64,000 bases of DNA, taken from assembly GCF_949820605.1 (NCBI RefSeq), contig NZ_CATKVU010000006.1:1410501-1474500 (forward strand). The letters run 5' to 3'. The position numbers and the translations under genes are program-made. This document shows, one piece after another, positions 7,774 to 16,104 of this stretch; position 1 is the stretch's first letter; each line of letters starts with the position of its first letter. This DNA comes from Segatella copri (GTDB taxonomy: Bacteria > Bacteroidota > Bacteroidia > Bacteroidales > Bacteroidaceae). The notes beneath the pieces are model-generated. The model was not told where the DNA came from and searched no databases. It saw nothing but the letters and a program-made list of their open reading frames with translations.

Positions 7774-9003
7774 TTACAGGACAAACTTGAAGTCCTTGTT
7801 GGCTTCGATGAACTTGTCCATATCCTCAAATAGCTTTTTCGGGGTGACACGTGCATAGATTTGCGTGGTCTGAATGTTGTTGTGACCAAGCATTTTGCTG
7901 ATAGTCTCTATTGGAACACCTTCTTCGAGCGTAACGAGCGATGCGAAACTGTGCCGTCCAACATGATAGACCAAATCCATACTTATGCCAGATAGTACTC
8001 GGAGACTTTTCATGTTACCTCTCAGCACTCGAAATTCCTGTGGCGGTAAAAGAGTAGGTCTTGTCGGGTCTTTGTATTTCTCCAACATGGCAAGCGCCTC
8101 TGGCAGCAGCTTCACACGTGCAAGCATCTTGTTCTTCTTTCTATGGTATTTCAGCCAAAGGCTGCCCTCCTCATCACGAAAGAGGTTTTCTTCCGTGATG
8201 GAAACCGTATCGGCATAAGCCGTGCCTGTATAGCAAGCGAAAAGAAAAAGGTCACGGGTCAAAGCCAACGATTTTCTTCGCTCTGGTATTTCGAGGTCAC
8301 GAATTTTCAGGAAGTCCTCACGTGTCAATGCCTTTGGTGGATTCTCTTTCTTTTGAGGTAGCTTGAAGTGCATGAAATGATAACGCTCGGAGTGTCCTGC
8401 CTTGAAAGCTATTCGGCAGGTCTTCTTCAAGATGGCGAGATAGTGGCGGACTGTATCAAGTGCAAGACCTCTCTCGTCCAAGCAAAAGCCCATGTACTCA
8501 CGGATAAACTGCTCGTCAAGCTCACCGAATGCCACATCGTCAGTTCCATAACGCTTCTTGACGAACAATACCAATGTCAGGCGAGTGTACTGGTAGTTTG
8601 GCAGCGTGCCTTTCTTGTAGTCGATGCCGATTCTTGACTCAATGTCCGCAATGATGGCGTCAAGCTGCTTCAACAAGGTCATCTGAGTGTCTGCACTGCA
8701 TTGAAACAGATCCTTTATCGCCTTTGCGTCAAAATCCGTCTTGCGCTCCACAAGTGACTCGTAGGCTGAGTTTATTGCCAGCAACAGCTTGTCAATCTTG
8801 GCGTTCACTTCCACAGCCTCCTTGCTCTTGCCGTCAAGTCTGCTCTCACGTGGATTCCATAACTTTGGCGTACATGACAACTTGCAACCGAACTGCGCCA
8901 TTGTTCGGTTGAGGGTGATGCGTCCCATGATGGGAGCCTTACCGTTCTTGTCCAATCCGCTCTTTTTGAGGTAGAGCAGCACCTTGAATTTTTCAACTTT
9001 CAT
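7774..9003 (-). CDS. Tyrosine recombinase (integrase), first of a tandem pair
   Basis: The 409-residue product is complete: Arm-type DNA-binding domain (residues 5-95), core-binding domain (about 110-210) and a catalytic domain with CYTGTAYADT (Arg I position again not Arg), the box HVGRHSFASL, MLGHNNIQTT and the nucleophile Tyr in QIYARVT. It is the first gene of a minus-strand operon with a second integrase and a small protein. A -7 box TATTTTTG lies at 9024-9031. Two integrases in one operon may act together on one element or at different sites. The other parts of a conjugative element are not in the window. Confidence 0.88.
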   Translation of the reverse strand: MKVEKFKVLLYLKKSGLDKNGKAPIMGRITLNRTMAQFGCKLSCTPKLWNPRESRLDGKSKEAVEVNAKIDKLLLAINSAYESLVERKTDFDAKAIKDLFQCSADTQMTLLKQLDAIIADIESRIGIDYKKGTLPNYQYTRLTLVLFVKKRYGTDDVAFGELDEQFIREYMGFCLDERGLALDTVRHYLAILKKTCRIAFKAGHSERYHFMHFKLPQKKENPPKALTREDFLKIRDLEIPERRKSLALTRDLFLFACYTGTAYADTVSITEENLFRDEEGSLWLKYHRKKNKMLARVKLLPEALAMLEKYKDPTRPTLLPPQEFRVLRGNMKSLRVLSGISMDLVYHVGRHSFASLVTLEEGVPIETISKMLGHNNIQTTQIYARVTPKKLFEDMDKFIEANKDFKFVL

Positions 9004-9134
9004 CTGCTTACTTTTTTAGTTTGCAAAAATAATCAATCAGTAAGCATTCTCCGTCATTGAAAGTTGTGCAGAACAGTGCAACAAACACTGGTGACAAACT
9101 ATTTGTTTTTCACCTCGTTAGCAGTGTTGGTTTC

Positions 9135-9165
9135 GGTAACTGACCGCTAACGGTTTGGTAACTGA
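9135..9165. repeat. Direct repeats upstream of the integrase operon, possible arm-type sites
   Basis: GGTAACTGA occurs at 9135-9143 and 9157-9165, 22 bp apart (about two helical turns), in the 290-bp gene-free stretch between the integrase promoter and the recombinase remnant. Short direct repeats next to an integrase gene are typical arm-type binding sites. No matching attachment core could be identified at the other end. Confidence 0.35.
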
Positions 9166-9293
9166 AATAACTCAATATCCTGCTCGGCTTTGCTTTGCAG
9201 ACAATTGGCAGAATTATGAAATATTGCTCATTCTCAACCACTTGCAGTTCATTCCTCTCATATTCACTTTCCGTTGCTTTTGCTTAAATTGTG

Positions 9294-9464
9294 CATAATA
9301 ACCGACATACCTTTGCCACCCAGGCACTTGCCATGGGAGTAGATATCTATACCATATCGCAACTACTGGGCCATACCCACATCAGCACCACCCAGGTATA
9401 TGTTCACTCCCTGCTGCAGAAAAAGCAGGAAGCCATCCGGCTGATTGCTGGTATGGCGGCATAA
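9294..9464 (+). pseudogene. C-terminal remnant of another tyrosine recombinase
   Basis: From the first in-frame codon after a TAA, 56 residues read [36 protein letters not shown] and end in RLIAGMAA. This is the H-x-x-R box, the LGH box and the nucleophile Tyr of a tyrosine recombinase. It is unlike the two intact integrases next to it (for example NRHTFATQ against VGRHSFAS). The N-terminal and core-binding domains are absent, so the gene was cut at about 9290. It may be the left-over integrase of an older element at the same site. Confidence 0.75.
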
Positions 9465-9557
9465 AGAAAAGAATAATAGCAAACATAGTCACCCGCACTT
9501 CACTTTTACCTTTGCACTCGGAAACAAGTTTAAACGAATTGGTTAACGGGTGTTAAG

Positions 9558-10704
9558 GTGAACTATAAAATGCTCTAGAATATCACTATCATTTGACTCA
9601 GTCCTTCGCCAAGCCAAATGTTTTCTTGTATCCATTTAATATTAAAATGTTAATAATATGGATAAAGAACTGTATTTTGGCGTAGATGTCTCCAAGAAGA
9701 CTCTCGACCTTGCTTATTATGATGGTGAAGCCATCGATTGGAAGAATGCCCATATTCAGGTGAGCAATGATGATGCTGGATTCAAAAAGATTGGCTCCTG
9801 GGTTGCAAAGGTAGGAAAAGACTTTGCTACCTTTTTGTTCTGTATGGAATATACTGGACTTTATAATCAAAACTTCAGATTATGGCTGGAATCCAAAGAA
9901 TATATCTATGGTATGGTGGAACCTCGCAAAATGCATCGCTTCGAGCCAGACTTGGATGATGACCAGCGCTCTCTAGACCGTATCAAGACTGATGAACTGG
10001 ATGCTTTCAGAATAGCAATCTATTGTGAGCAGAACCACAAGAAGATTCTTCGCAATCCCTCCAAACTTCCTTCATCTGTCTATTTCAAGTTGAAGAGATT
10101 GCTGGCTGAGCGTAAGCAGAACACCAAACAGTCTGTTCTTTACAAGCAACAGCTTCATGATATCTGCGCATACGACACAGACTTATCCGTTGAACGCAAG
10201 AAACTCCTGCTGAAGAACATGCAGGAAAACCAGAAAGCAATAGACAAGGAGATTGACAGCTACATGAATGAAGATACAAGCATCAGAAAGAATTACAATC
10301 TGCTGACCTCCATTCCTGGCATTGGTCGCATCATAGCGTTGGAAACCATTGTATTGACGGAAAATTTCACTGCAATCAGCAATCCTCGCAAATATGCCTG
10401 TTACATAGGAATAGCCCCTTTTAAAAAGGAATCTGGTACCTCAGTAAGAAAGAAAACGGGTGTTTCCAAGAAAGGCTTTTCTGAAGCCAAGGCAGACTTA
10501 TCCATAGCTGTCCTTTCCGCCATAAGGAACAATCCTTCAATAAGAGACTATTGGATACGCAAGAGAAAGGAAAAATGCGGTGGCATCGTACTCAATGCCA
10601 TCAAGTTCAAGCTAGTCCTTCGTATGTTTGCCGTGATAAAGCGTGGAACACCATATGTGGAGACAGATGCATATAAGAACTAAAATGCAGCAAAAGTGAA
10701 CTAT
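9558..10704 (+). mobile_element. IS110-family insertion sequence A (boundaries approximate)
   Basis: The transposase gene at 9658-10683 is flanked by directly repeated sequence: GTGAACTAT at 9558-9566 and at 10696-10704, and the about 53 bp beginning at each repeat align without gaps at roughly 60% (shared TAGA, ACTAT, GACTnAGTC). IS110 elements have no terminal inverted repeats, so the exact ends are not defined by the sequence alone. A promoter box TACCTTTG lies at 9507-9514, upstream of the left repeat. Confidence 0.55.
9658..10683 (+). CDS. IS110-family transposase (DEDD recombinase), element A
   Basis: The 341-residue product has the two-domain layout of IS110 transposases: an N-terminal RuvC-like DEDD domain (FGVDVSKKTLD with the first Asp, CMEYTGLY with the Glu, KTDELDAFRIA with the two later Asp) and a C-terminal Transposase_20 domain with SIPGIGRIIALETI and KESGTSVRKKTG, where the Ser is the expected nucleophile. 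It appears full length and intact. These enzymes form a guide-RNA complex in IS110-type transposition, the RNA being encoded in the non-coding end of the element. A second, clearly different family member follows in the same orientation. Confidence 0.92.
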   Translation: MDKELYFGVDVSKKTLDLAYYDGEAIDWKNAHIQVSNDDAGFKKIGSWVAKVGKDFATFLFCMEYTGLYNQNFRLWLESKEYIYGMVEPRKMHRFEPDLDDDQRSLDRIKTDELDAFRIAIYCEQNHKKILRNPSKLPSSVYFKLKRLLAERKQNTKQSVLYKQQLHDICAYDTDLSVERKKLLLKNMQENQKAIDKEIDSYMNEDTSIRKNYNLLTSIPGIGRIIALETIVLTENFTAISNPRKYACYIGIAPFKKESGTSVRKKTGVSKKGFSEAKADLSIAVLSAIRNNPSIRDYWIRKRKEKCGGIVLNAIKFKLVLRMFAVIKRGTPYVETDAYKN

Positions 10705-10758
10705 CGCACTTCTTAGAGCATAACTATTTCCCGACTAAGTCTTTTGTCTGCGTTTTTT

Positions 10759-10813
10759 TCACTACCTTTGCCGGAGCATCTGAAATGGAAGGAACTCCGG
10801 ACGGGGGTAGTGA
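10759..10813 (+). ncRNA. Two-part hairpin between the IS110 genes, candidate guide-RNA segment
   Basis: The outer stem pairs TCACTACC (10759-10766) with GGTAGTGA (10806-10813), the inner stem CCGGAG (10771-10776) with CTCCGG (10795-10800). A promoter-like TACCTTTG (10763-10770) with TTTG 16 nt upstream overlaps the left arm. The hairpin lies in the 287-bp non-coding gap between transposases A and B. In IS110 elements the non-coding end carries the bridge (seek) RNA that pairs with donor and target DNA. The structure is seen; its role as such an RNA is inference. Confidence 0.4.
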
Positions 10814-12016
10814 ACTATTTTGTCTTAGACAAAGACCTTTCCCTGATCTAGTCTCCCCAGCCTGAAATGCCAGGTCAAGTGCCGTTTAGGGAATTAGCCG
10901 TGGAAGCTTTTAAAAGATGTGGCTTACCCTGACATAGAGAGCTCCTTCCTGCAAAATGCGGTACAAAGGTATGAAAAATAAATCATTTATCGGCATCGAC
11001 ATCTCAAAAAATGTCATTGACGTATCAATTTTCTGTGAAGAAGCCCCAATTAAGGACTTTTCTCACGATGTATTCAACAATTCCCGCAAGGGATTTGGCG
11101 AAATGTGCACATGGCTCAAGAAGAATCATGTGGTTCTCTCGAACTGTCTCTTTGGAATGGAGTTCACCGGCAGCTATTCCATGGAACTGGAGAAGTTTCT
11201 TAATGCCAGGAACTATCAGTTCTGCATGCTCTCCACCCATGTGGTAAAGCATTATCCCATGGAACCCAAGGACAAGAGCGACAAGATTGACTCTGCCAAG
11301 ATTGCAGACTTTCTCTATCGCTATAATGGTACCGAATGTGTCAAGCCTTATAAAATGCCTGACAAGACCATGCAGAGACTCAAGGCACTGATGAATGAGC
11401 GTAAGTTCCTGGTGGAACAGCGTACATGCTTCATGAACAGAAGACAGCTGTGCACCACAAAGGAAGATGCCCAGTTATATGATGGCTACATCAAGAAATT
11501 CAGCCGTGACATTGATAACATCGAGTTGGAAGAGCAGAAGTTGCTGGCTACAGACGATAGCCTTTTGGCTACTTACAAGAATCTTCTGACAATACCAGGA
11601 GTCGGCTTCGTCAATGCCATAAATGTCATTGTCATTACCCGAAACTTTACCGCATTTGAAACAGCAAGGCAATATGCCAGTTATGTCGGCGTGGCACCGC
11701 ACTCCCACACTTCAGGCACCAGTGTGAGATGGCGTCCCCGACCTTCAGCACGCTGTGATGGTCAGGCGAAAGCGGATCTATCCATGGCGGCCACAGTTGC
11801 TGTACAATATGATGCAGAGTTACAATCATTTTATAACCGTAAATTAGGAGGTAAGCAAGATTCAGACACTAAACGCAAGGCATTGAATGCCGTTAAGTTC
11901 AAACTTGTTCTCAGAATGTTCGCCATAGGTAAGCAGAACAGAAAATGGGAACCGTTGGATTCAAAGAGCAGCAATGAAAAACTTGCAATATCATAAGTCC
12001 GAAACAAGTGAACTAT
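10810..12016 (+). mobile_element. IS110-family insertion sequence B (boundaries approximate)
   Basis: Transposase B is flanked by GTGAACTAT at 10810-10818 and 12008-12016. The similarity between the left and right flank continues for about 95 bp beyond each repeat: TTAGG-AAT-TAGCC at about 10886 and 12074, then GCTnTTAAAAGA at about 10906 and 12092. The right-hand copy therefore looks like a second, transposase-less copy of the left end. No short target duplication was found. Confidence 0.55.
10971..11996 (+). CDS. IS110-family transposase (DEDD recombinase), element B
   Basis: The product from MKNKSFIGIDISK is 341 residues. An upstream ATG at 10956 would add five residues; the shorter start fits the family N-terminus. 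The DEDD domain shows GIDISKNVID, FGMEFTGSY and KSDKIDSAKIADFL. The C-terminal domain shows TIPGVGFVNAINVI, YVGVAPHSHTSGTSVR with the Ser nucleophile, and AKADLSMAA. It is intact and shares only the family pattern with transposase A, so the two are not recent copies of one another. Confidence 0.92.
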   Translation: MKNKSFIGIDISKNVIDVSIFCEEAPIKDFSHDVFNNSRKGFGEMCTWLKKNHVVLSNCLFGMEFTGSYSMELEKFLNARNYQFCMLSTHVVKHYPMEPKDKSDKIDSAKIADFLYRYNGTECVKPYKMPDKTMQRLKALMNERKFLVEQRTCFMNRRQLCTTKEDAQLYDGYIKKFSRDIDNIELEEQKLLATDDSLLATYKNLLTIPGVGFVNAINVIVITRNFTAFETARQYASYVGVAPHSHTSGTSVRWRPRPSARCDGQAKADLSMAATVAVQYDAELQSFYNRKLGGKQDSDTKRKALNAVKFKLVLRMFAIGKQNRKWEPLDSKSSNEKLAIS

Positions 12017-12259
12017 AGCAGTCTGTGCTACTGCCATTTAGAGTCTTGTAAAGACACAAACACGGATAACTAATTAGGAATCTAGCCACACGCTATTAAA
12101 AGAACGAGTTCCGTGTTGATTTGTAACAGAAAAATCATTTTTGACCATTTCTGCTACCGATATTTTAGTGCCTGTATGCTTCAAAACGCCTCTTTTATAT
12201 TTATTAACACAAAAAATTGCTCAAAAATTTGGCTATGTCTTAGGAATCGGGAAAACGAC

Positions 12260-12302
12260 AAGGGTCTATATGCCACGATGAACAGGTGGCATATAGACCC
12301 TT
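12260..12302 (-). terminator. Terminator of the ileS-to-dipeptidase operon
   Basis: A perfect 17-bp stem (AAGGGTCTATATGCCAC and its complement) closes a 9-nt loop about 40 bp after the dipeptidase stop. On the minus strand the stem is followed by CGTTTTC. The 12017-12259 stretch holds the IS110 right-end repeat and nothing else recognisable. Confidence 0.65.
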
Positions 12303-12343
12303 CTTACTTTCCGGTATCTTTGATTCTCAAGAATCAAAAAAAC

Positions 12344-14008
12344 TTATTTTTTCTCCTCTGGAACCAGGAACTTATCGCCACTCTGCTTGACAAGCTGCTT
12401 GGCAAACTTCTCTGGATAACCAGGACGAACTGGAGTAGCACCCAAACCGTATGGAGTCTTCTTGAAGGTACCATTCTTATCGGTTGGCTTGATAATCATA
12501 TCATTGTACTTCACCACCATGAACTCGAAAAGCTGGTTCCAGCGAGCCAACATCTGCTGAGCCTTCTCAACACTGTAGTCGTTGAGATACTTCACGGCAG
12601 CCTGTGGGTTCTGGGCATAAAGCTCCTGAGCCTTCTTCTCTACACCTGCCTGAGCAGCGAAATAGCTGTTGGTCAAGCTATCACGAACCTCCTTCAAGGT
12701 TGGGAACATCAAGCTGTAACGAGGATAAACCATGTTGCTGGTCATATTGCAAACCCAGTAAGCATTCTTCTTACTGAAATGCAAGGCATCAACACCAGGA
12801 GTATTATAGCACTCAGGACGCTCGGTCATAGAGCAATATACAGGAGTGAACGCAGCCATGTTGGCATCATCGTTGGCAAACCAGAACACGCCACCAATCT
12901 CTCTTGGCAACCATGAACGCATCTGGCTCACGAATACGAAACCACTCTGCTGAGTGCTGACAGGACGCTCGTTGAAATACTGCTTGCCATCCACCTTGTA
13001 CATCAATGGTGTAGGACGATAAGGCATCTCCCAGATACCACCGCCGATATCAGAACCGTCGGCTACAGAAAGAGGAGTACCCTCGTAATGGTCGCGCATC
13101 ACATTCTCTACATCCTGTACGCTCACCTTCTTGTTAGGAACCACCCAGAGAGGCATATCCTGCGCATCAGGATTCTTGCCGAGTGCCCAATCCAGATAAG
13201 GACTCATATCATAGAAGTGGTTCAGCATCGCCCAGGCACGGGCATCGCAGAAACGGCGACCTGAGAAATCAGGCTTCGCATACGCCATCTTCCAAGAGAA
13301 ATCAGCATCCTTGCCCTTGAACCAGCCCTTGCTGCGAGCAAAAGATACCACATCCTTGGCATACATCACATTCTTCTTGTCCTTCATATTGAACTTGCCG
13401 ATGCGGCTCTGGTTGGCATGTGCACAGATGGCATCATCCGGAATGCGGAGTGCTACCCATACTGCACCCTTGGAATCGGCACCCTTACCCATCATCTCCA
13501 TGATCCAAGCCTCTTTAGGATCGCAGATGGTAAAGGTTTCGCCTTCTGAATTATAACCATAGGTATTGGCGAGGGTGGTCATCACCTTGATAGCCTCGCG
13601 TGCCGATTTACTGCGCTGGAGAGCTACATAGATGAGTGAACCGTAGTCCATGATACCGGTAGAATCCACCATCTCCTCACGACCGCCATAGGTAGTCTCG
13701 CCGATGGTAACCTGCCATTCATTCATATTGCCAATCACATTATAAGTCTCGGCAGCCTCCGGAATCTCACCATGATATTTATTGGTATCCCAATCGTAAA
13801 TCTTACGCATCTCGCCCTTGGCGTGCTTAGCCGCAGGATAATGGCAGAGGTACTGGAACATACCATAATCGTCGGCACTGTAAGAACACATCACCGAACC
13901 ATCTACTGATGCCTTCTTGCCCACGATGAAGTTACTGCAGGCCTCAGCCTCTGAGACACTGCCCAACATAGCCACAGCCATCAGGGCTGAAGCGAAAATC
14001 TTATTCAT
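12344..14008 (-). CDS. C69 family dipeptidase (PepD-like), secreted
   Basis: The 554-residue product starts with a signal peptide; cleavage after Ala23 would expose Cys24 (EACSNFIVGKKASVDGS), the N-terminal nucleophile of this Ntn-hydrolase family. Further family landmarks are GNMNEWQVTIGETTYGGR and TYGYNSEGETFTI. Such enzymes cleave a broad range of dipeptides and in Bacteroidetes are often exported. Its start lies 24 bp after the nadC stop, so it is the last gene of the ileS operon. A remnant of a second gene copy of the same C-terminus lies at 393-473. Confidence 0.9.
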   Translation of the reverse strand: MNKIFASALMAVAMLGSVSEAEACSNFIVGKKASVDGSVMCSYSADDYGMFQYLCHYPAAKHAKGEMRKIYDWDTNKYHGEIPEAAETYNVIGNMNEWQVTIGETTYGGREEMVDSTGIMDYGSLIYVALQRSKSAREAIKVMTTLANTYGYNSEGETFTICDPKEAWIMEMMGKGADSKGAVWVALRIPDDAICAHANQSRIGKFNMKDKKNVMYAKDVVSFARSKGWFKGKDADFSWKMAYAKPDFSGRRFCDARAWAMLNHFYDMSPYLDWALGKNPDAQDMPLWVVPNKKVSVQDVENVMRDHYEGTPLSVADGSDIGGGIWEMPYRPTPLMYKVDGKQYFNERPVSTQQSGFVFVSQMRSWLPREIGGVFWFANDDANMAAFTPVYCSMTERPECYNTPGVDALHFSKKNAYWVCNMTSNMVYPRYSLMFPTLKEVRDSLTNSYFAAQAGVEKKAQELYAQNPQAAVKYLNDYSVEKAQQMLARWNQLFEFMVVKYNDMIIKPTDKNGTFKKTPYGLGATPVRPGYPEKFAKQLVKQSGDKFLVPEEKK

Positions 14009-14032
14009 AATAAATATATATCTTTATTTATA

Positions 14033-14884
14033 TTAATCGCAAGCCTTGAAACTCATATCCAAGCCCTTCACACTATGTGTCAAGGCACCAACTGAGATGA
14101 AATCAACCCCCTGCTCTGCATAATCGCGGATGGTATCGTAAGTGATACCGCCAGAAGACTCAGTCTCATACTTACCTGCGATGATGTCTACTGCCTTCTT
14201 AGTATCAGGCACAGAGAAGTTATCGAGCATGATACGATTTACACCACCATGCTTCAATACCTGGTCAAGTTCATCGAAACTGCGAACCTCGATTTCAATC
14301 TTCAGGTCGAGGCCCTTCTCCTTCAGATAAGCATGGCAACGGTCGATAGCATTGTCGATGCCACCGGCGAAATCGATATGGTTATCTTTCAAGAGAATCA
14401 TATCAAAAAGACCGATACGGTGGTTCATACCACCACCAATCTTTACAGCCTGCTTCTCCAACATGCGAAGACCTGGAGTTGTCTTACGGGTATCAAGGAT
14501 ATGAGTCTTTGTACCCTCAAGACGCTTTACATACTTAGCAGTCATGGTAGCAATGCCACTCATACGCTGCATGATATTGAGCATCAAACGCTCTGTCTGG
14601 AGCAAAGAACGGGTCTTACCCTCTACAATCATTGCAATGTCACCCTTCTTAACATGGGTTCCATCCTGAAGCAACACTTCTACCTTCATGGTAGGATCAA
14701 AACGGGCAAATACCTTCTTTGCCATTTCAACACCTGCCAACACACCATCTTCCTTGATAAGCAAGTGGCTCTTACCCATGGCGTCTTCTGGGATACAACA
14801 CAAAGTTGTGTGGTCGCCATCACCGATATCCTCAGCAAATGCCAAGTCTATCAACTTGTCTTCTAATTGATCTACGCTTAACAT
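14033..14884 (-). CDS. nadC: Nicotinate-nucleotide pyrophosphorylase (carboxylating)
   Basis: The 283-residue product is full length for NadC (quinolinate phosphoribosyltransferase), which converts quinolinate and PRPP to nicotinate mononucleotide in de novo NAD synthesis. Family motifs are present in order: AEDIGDGDHTT near the start, ILDTRKTTPGLR (substrate-binding Arg/Lys), KIGGGMNHRIGL, ILLKDNH, EIEVRSFDE and SSGGITYDTI with SVGALTHS at the end. It sits in the ileS operon, 17 bp after a small hypothetical gene. The glutamine-dependent NAD synthetase of the same pathway is encoded at 28432-30426. Confidence 0.96.
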   Translation of the reverse strand: MLSVDQLEDKLIDLAFAEDIGDGDHTTLCCIPEDAMGKSHLLIKEDGVLAGVEMAKKVFARFDPTMKVEVLLQDGTHVKKGDIAMIVEGKTRSLLQTERLMLNIMQRMSGIATMTAKYVKRLEGTKTHILDTRKTTPGLRMLEKQAVKIGGGMNHRIGLFDMILLKDNHIDFAGGIDNAIDRCHAYLKEKGLDLKIEIEVRSFDELDQVLKHGGVNRIMLDNFSVPDTKKAVDIIAGKYETESSGGITYDTIRDYAEQGVDFISVGALTHSVKGLDMSFKACD

Positions 14885-14901
14885 ATTATTAATGTTTATG
14901 T

Positions 14902-15126
14902 TTAATGTTTATTGATTACTTTTCCGTTCCACAGGGCACGGAGGATGCCTTCCTCATCGCGTTCCACCCGGATTTCGCCGCCTAACCATTCGGTCATCGG
15001 CAACTCCTCGCGAAACTCGAAGTAGTTCACCACCCTGCCCTCTTGTATTTCTACCACAGCCTGCTGCAATATCGAGCCATCCGGCAATATCACCTGATGG
15101 GCTCCGCATCTTCTCATTTCAGCCAT
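14902..15126 (-). CDS. Small conserved Bacteroidales protein, unknown function
   Basis: The 74-residue product is read between the DUF4296 lipoprotein gene and nadC with gaps of only 16-17 bp. Residues 10-35 (GAHQVILPDGSILQQAVVEI, then EGRVVNYFEF) look like a small beta-sheet of the kind at the N-terminus of amidohydrolases, followed by an acidic C-terminal part. There is no signal peptide, transmembrane segment or catalytic motif. The tight operon spacing and normal codon use support a real gene. Confidence 0.65.
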   Translation of the reverse strand: MAEMRRCGAHQVILPDGSILQQAVVEIQEGRVVNYFEFREELPMTEWLGGEIRVERDEEGILRALWNGKVINKH

Positions 15127-15142
15127 ATCTTAAACATCCAGA

Positions 15143-16102
15143 CTAATTACTCGTCATCTGAATAGGTTTATCAGGCATAGGAACCGGTGCACTGGTCGGA
15201 GGCGCCAAAGCTCCATCCGGACGTGCTGGAACACTCGGACCTGGTATACGGGTCTTACGAGCAGTATCTACTTTTGCCGAATCAGAAGATGCTGCAGAAG
15301 AAGAAACCGGTGCTACCTTTTTAGGATGCATACGGATGAGACGAATCTTATTGACAAACATCAGTTTAAGAGTCGTCAAAGAACCGGCATCAGAACTGAA
15401 GCCACCCTCACTCAACATAAAGTACCCCTTTATACATTTGACTCCAAGGCTGTCATTATCAGCGAGTTCCACACTATAGTGCTGAGCACTCTGAATATGA
15501 ATTACAGTCTGTGCCACACTATCGTTCTTGAACTGAACAGCCAGCAAAGCGATACCATCACGCATACCATCCTGGAAGATAAACTGCGATTCGAAATCAA
15601 GACGGAACCGGTCACCCTTATGGAAAGCAGTATCAGCTTCAATTTTAAAACTGCGACTGTTGAAGCCCTCATCAGGCGAGAATACCATCGAAGTAGCATC
15701 CTTCCAGATATTGGCAGTATCGCCAACAGCAGTAAGATTGTCAAAATCACTATTTCCTGCACTGTTTCCACCCAATGCAACCACCTCTTTATCCAATCTT
15801 TCAGCCAAATCCTTATACACATCATGCAGCAATTCTGTATGGCGCATATAATAAACCATCGAACTGTCGAAGTCTGCCGAGGTGACATCATGTTTCTTCA
15901 GTACAGCCTCGCGATAAGCCAGACTATTCTTCTCACTACCACCGTCTTCGCTCTGCGCCATAGCAAGAGCGATGTGATAATCGAAGAGAATATCCGTCAT
16001 CTTTCCTTTAGAGAGCACATCTTTTGGCAGCGAAGGCTTGCAAGAAGCAAAGGCTGCACAAAAGGTTACTATCCAACAGAGATAAAGAAAAGCTTTCTTC
16101 AT
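15143..16102 (-). CDS. DUF4296 domain lipoprotein
   Basis: The 319-residue product begins with a lipoprotein signal peptide (FAASC-type lipobox, Cys20). The N-terminal third (LPKDVLSKGKMTDILFDYHIA, in part, and LKKHDVTSADFDSSMVYYMRH) is the DUF4296 pattern of helical Bacteroidetes lipoproteins. The middle is a beta-rich region and the last 60 residues are a Pro/Ser/Ala-rich linker-like tail. The start is 2 bp after the lspA stop, so this lipoprotein is co-produced with the peptidase that matures lipoproteins. Its function is unknown; an envelope role is inferred from the signal peptide. Confidence 0.85.
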   Translation of the reverse strand: MKKAFLYLCWIVTFCAAFASCKPSLPKDVLSKGKMTDILFDYHIALAMAQSEDGGSEKNSLAYREAVLKKHDVTSADFDSSMVYYMRHTELLHDVYKDLAERLDKEVVALGGNSAGNSDFDNLTAVGDTANIWKDATSMVFSPDEGFNSRSFKIEADTAFHKGDRFRLDFESQFIFQDGMRDGIALLAVQFKNDSVAQTVIHIQSAQHYSVELADNDSLGVKCIKGYFMLSEGGFSSDAGSLTTLKLMFVNKIRLIRMHPKKVAPVSSSAASSDSAKVDTARKTRIPGPSVPARPDGALAPPTSAPVPMPDKPIQMTSN

Positions 16103-16104
16103 GA

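Noticed and set aside
9598..9870. Minus-strand frame over the start of IS110 transposase A
   Set aside because: Antisense to an intact transposase, no motif.
14249..14866. Plus-strand frame opposite nadC
   Set aside because: The minus strand holds an unmistakable NadC; the opposite frame has no motif and no start context.
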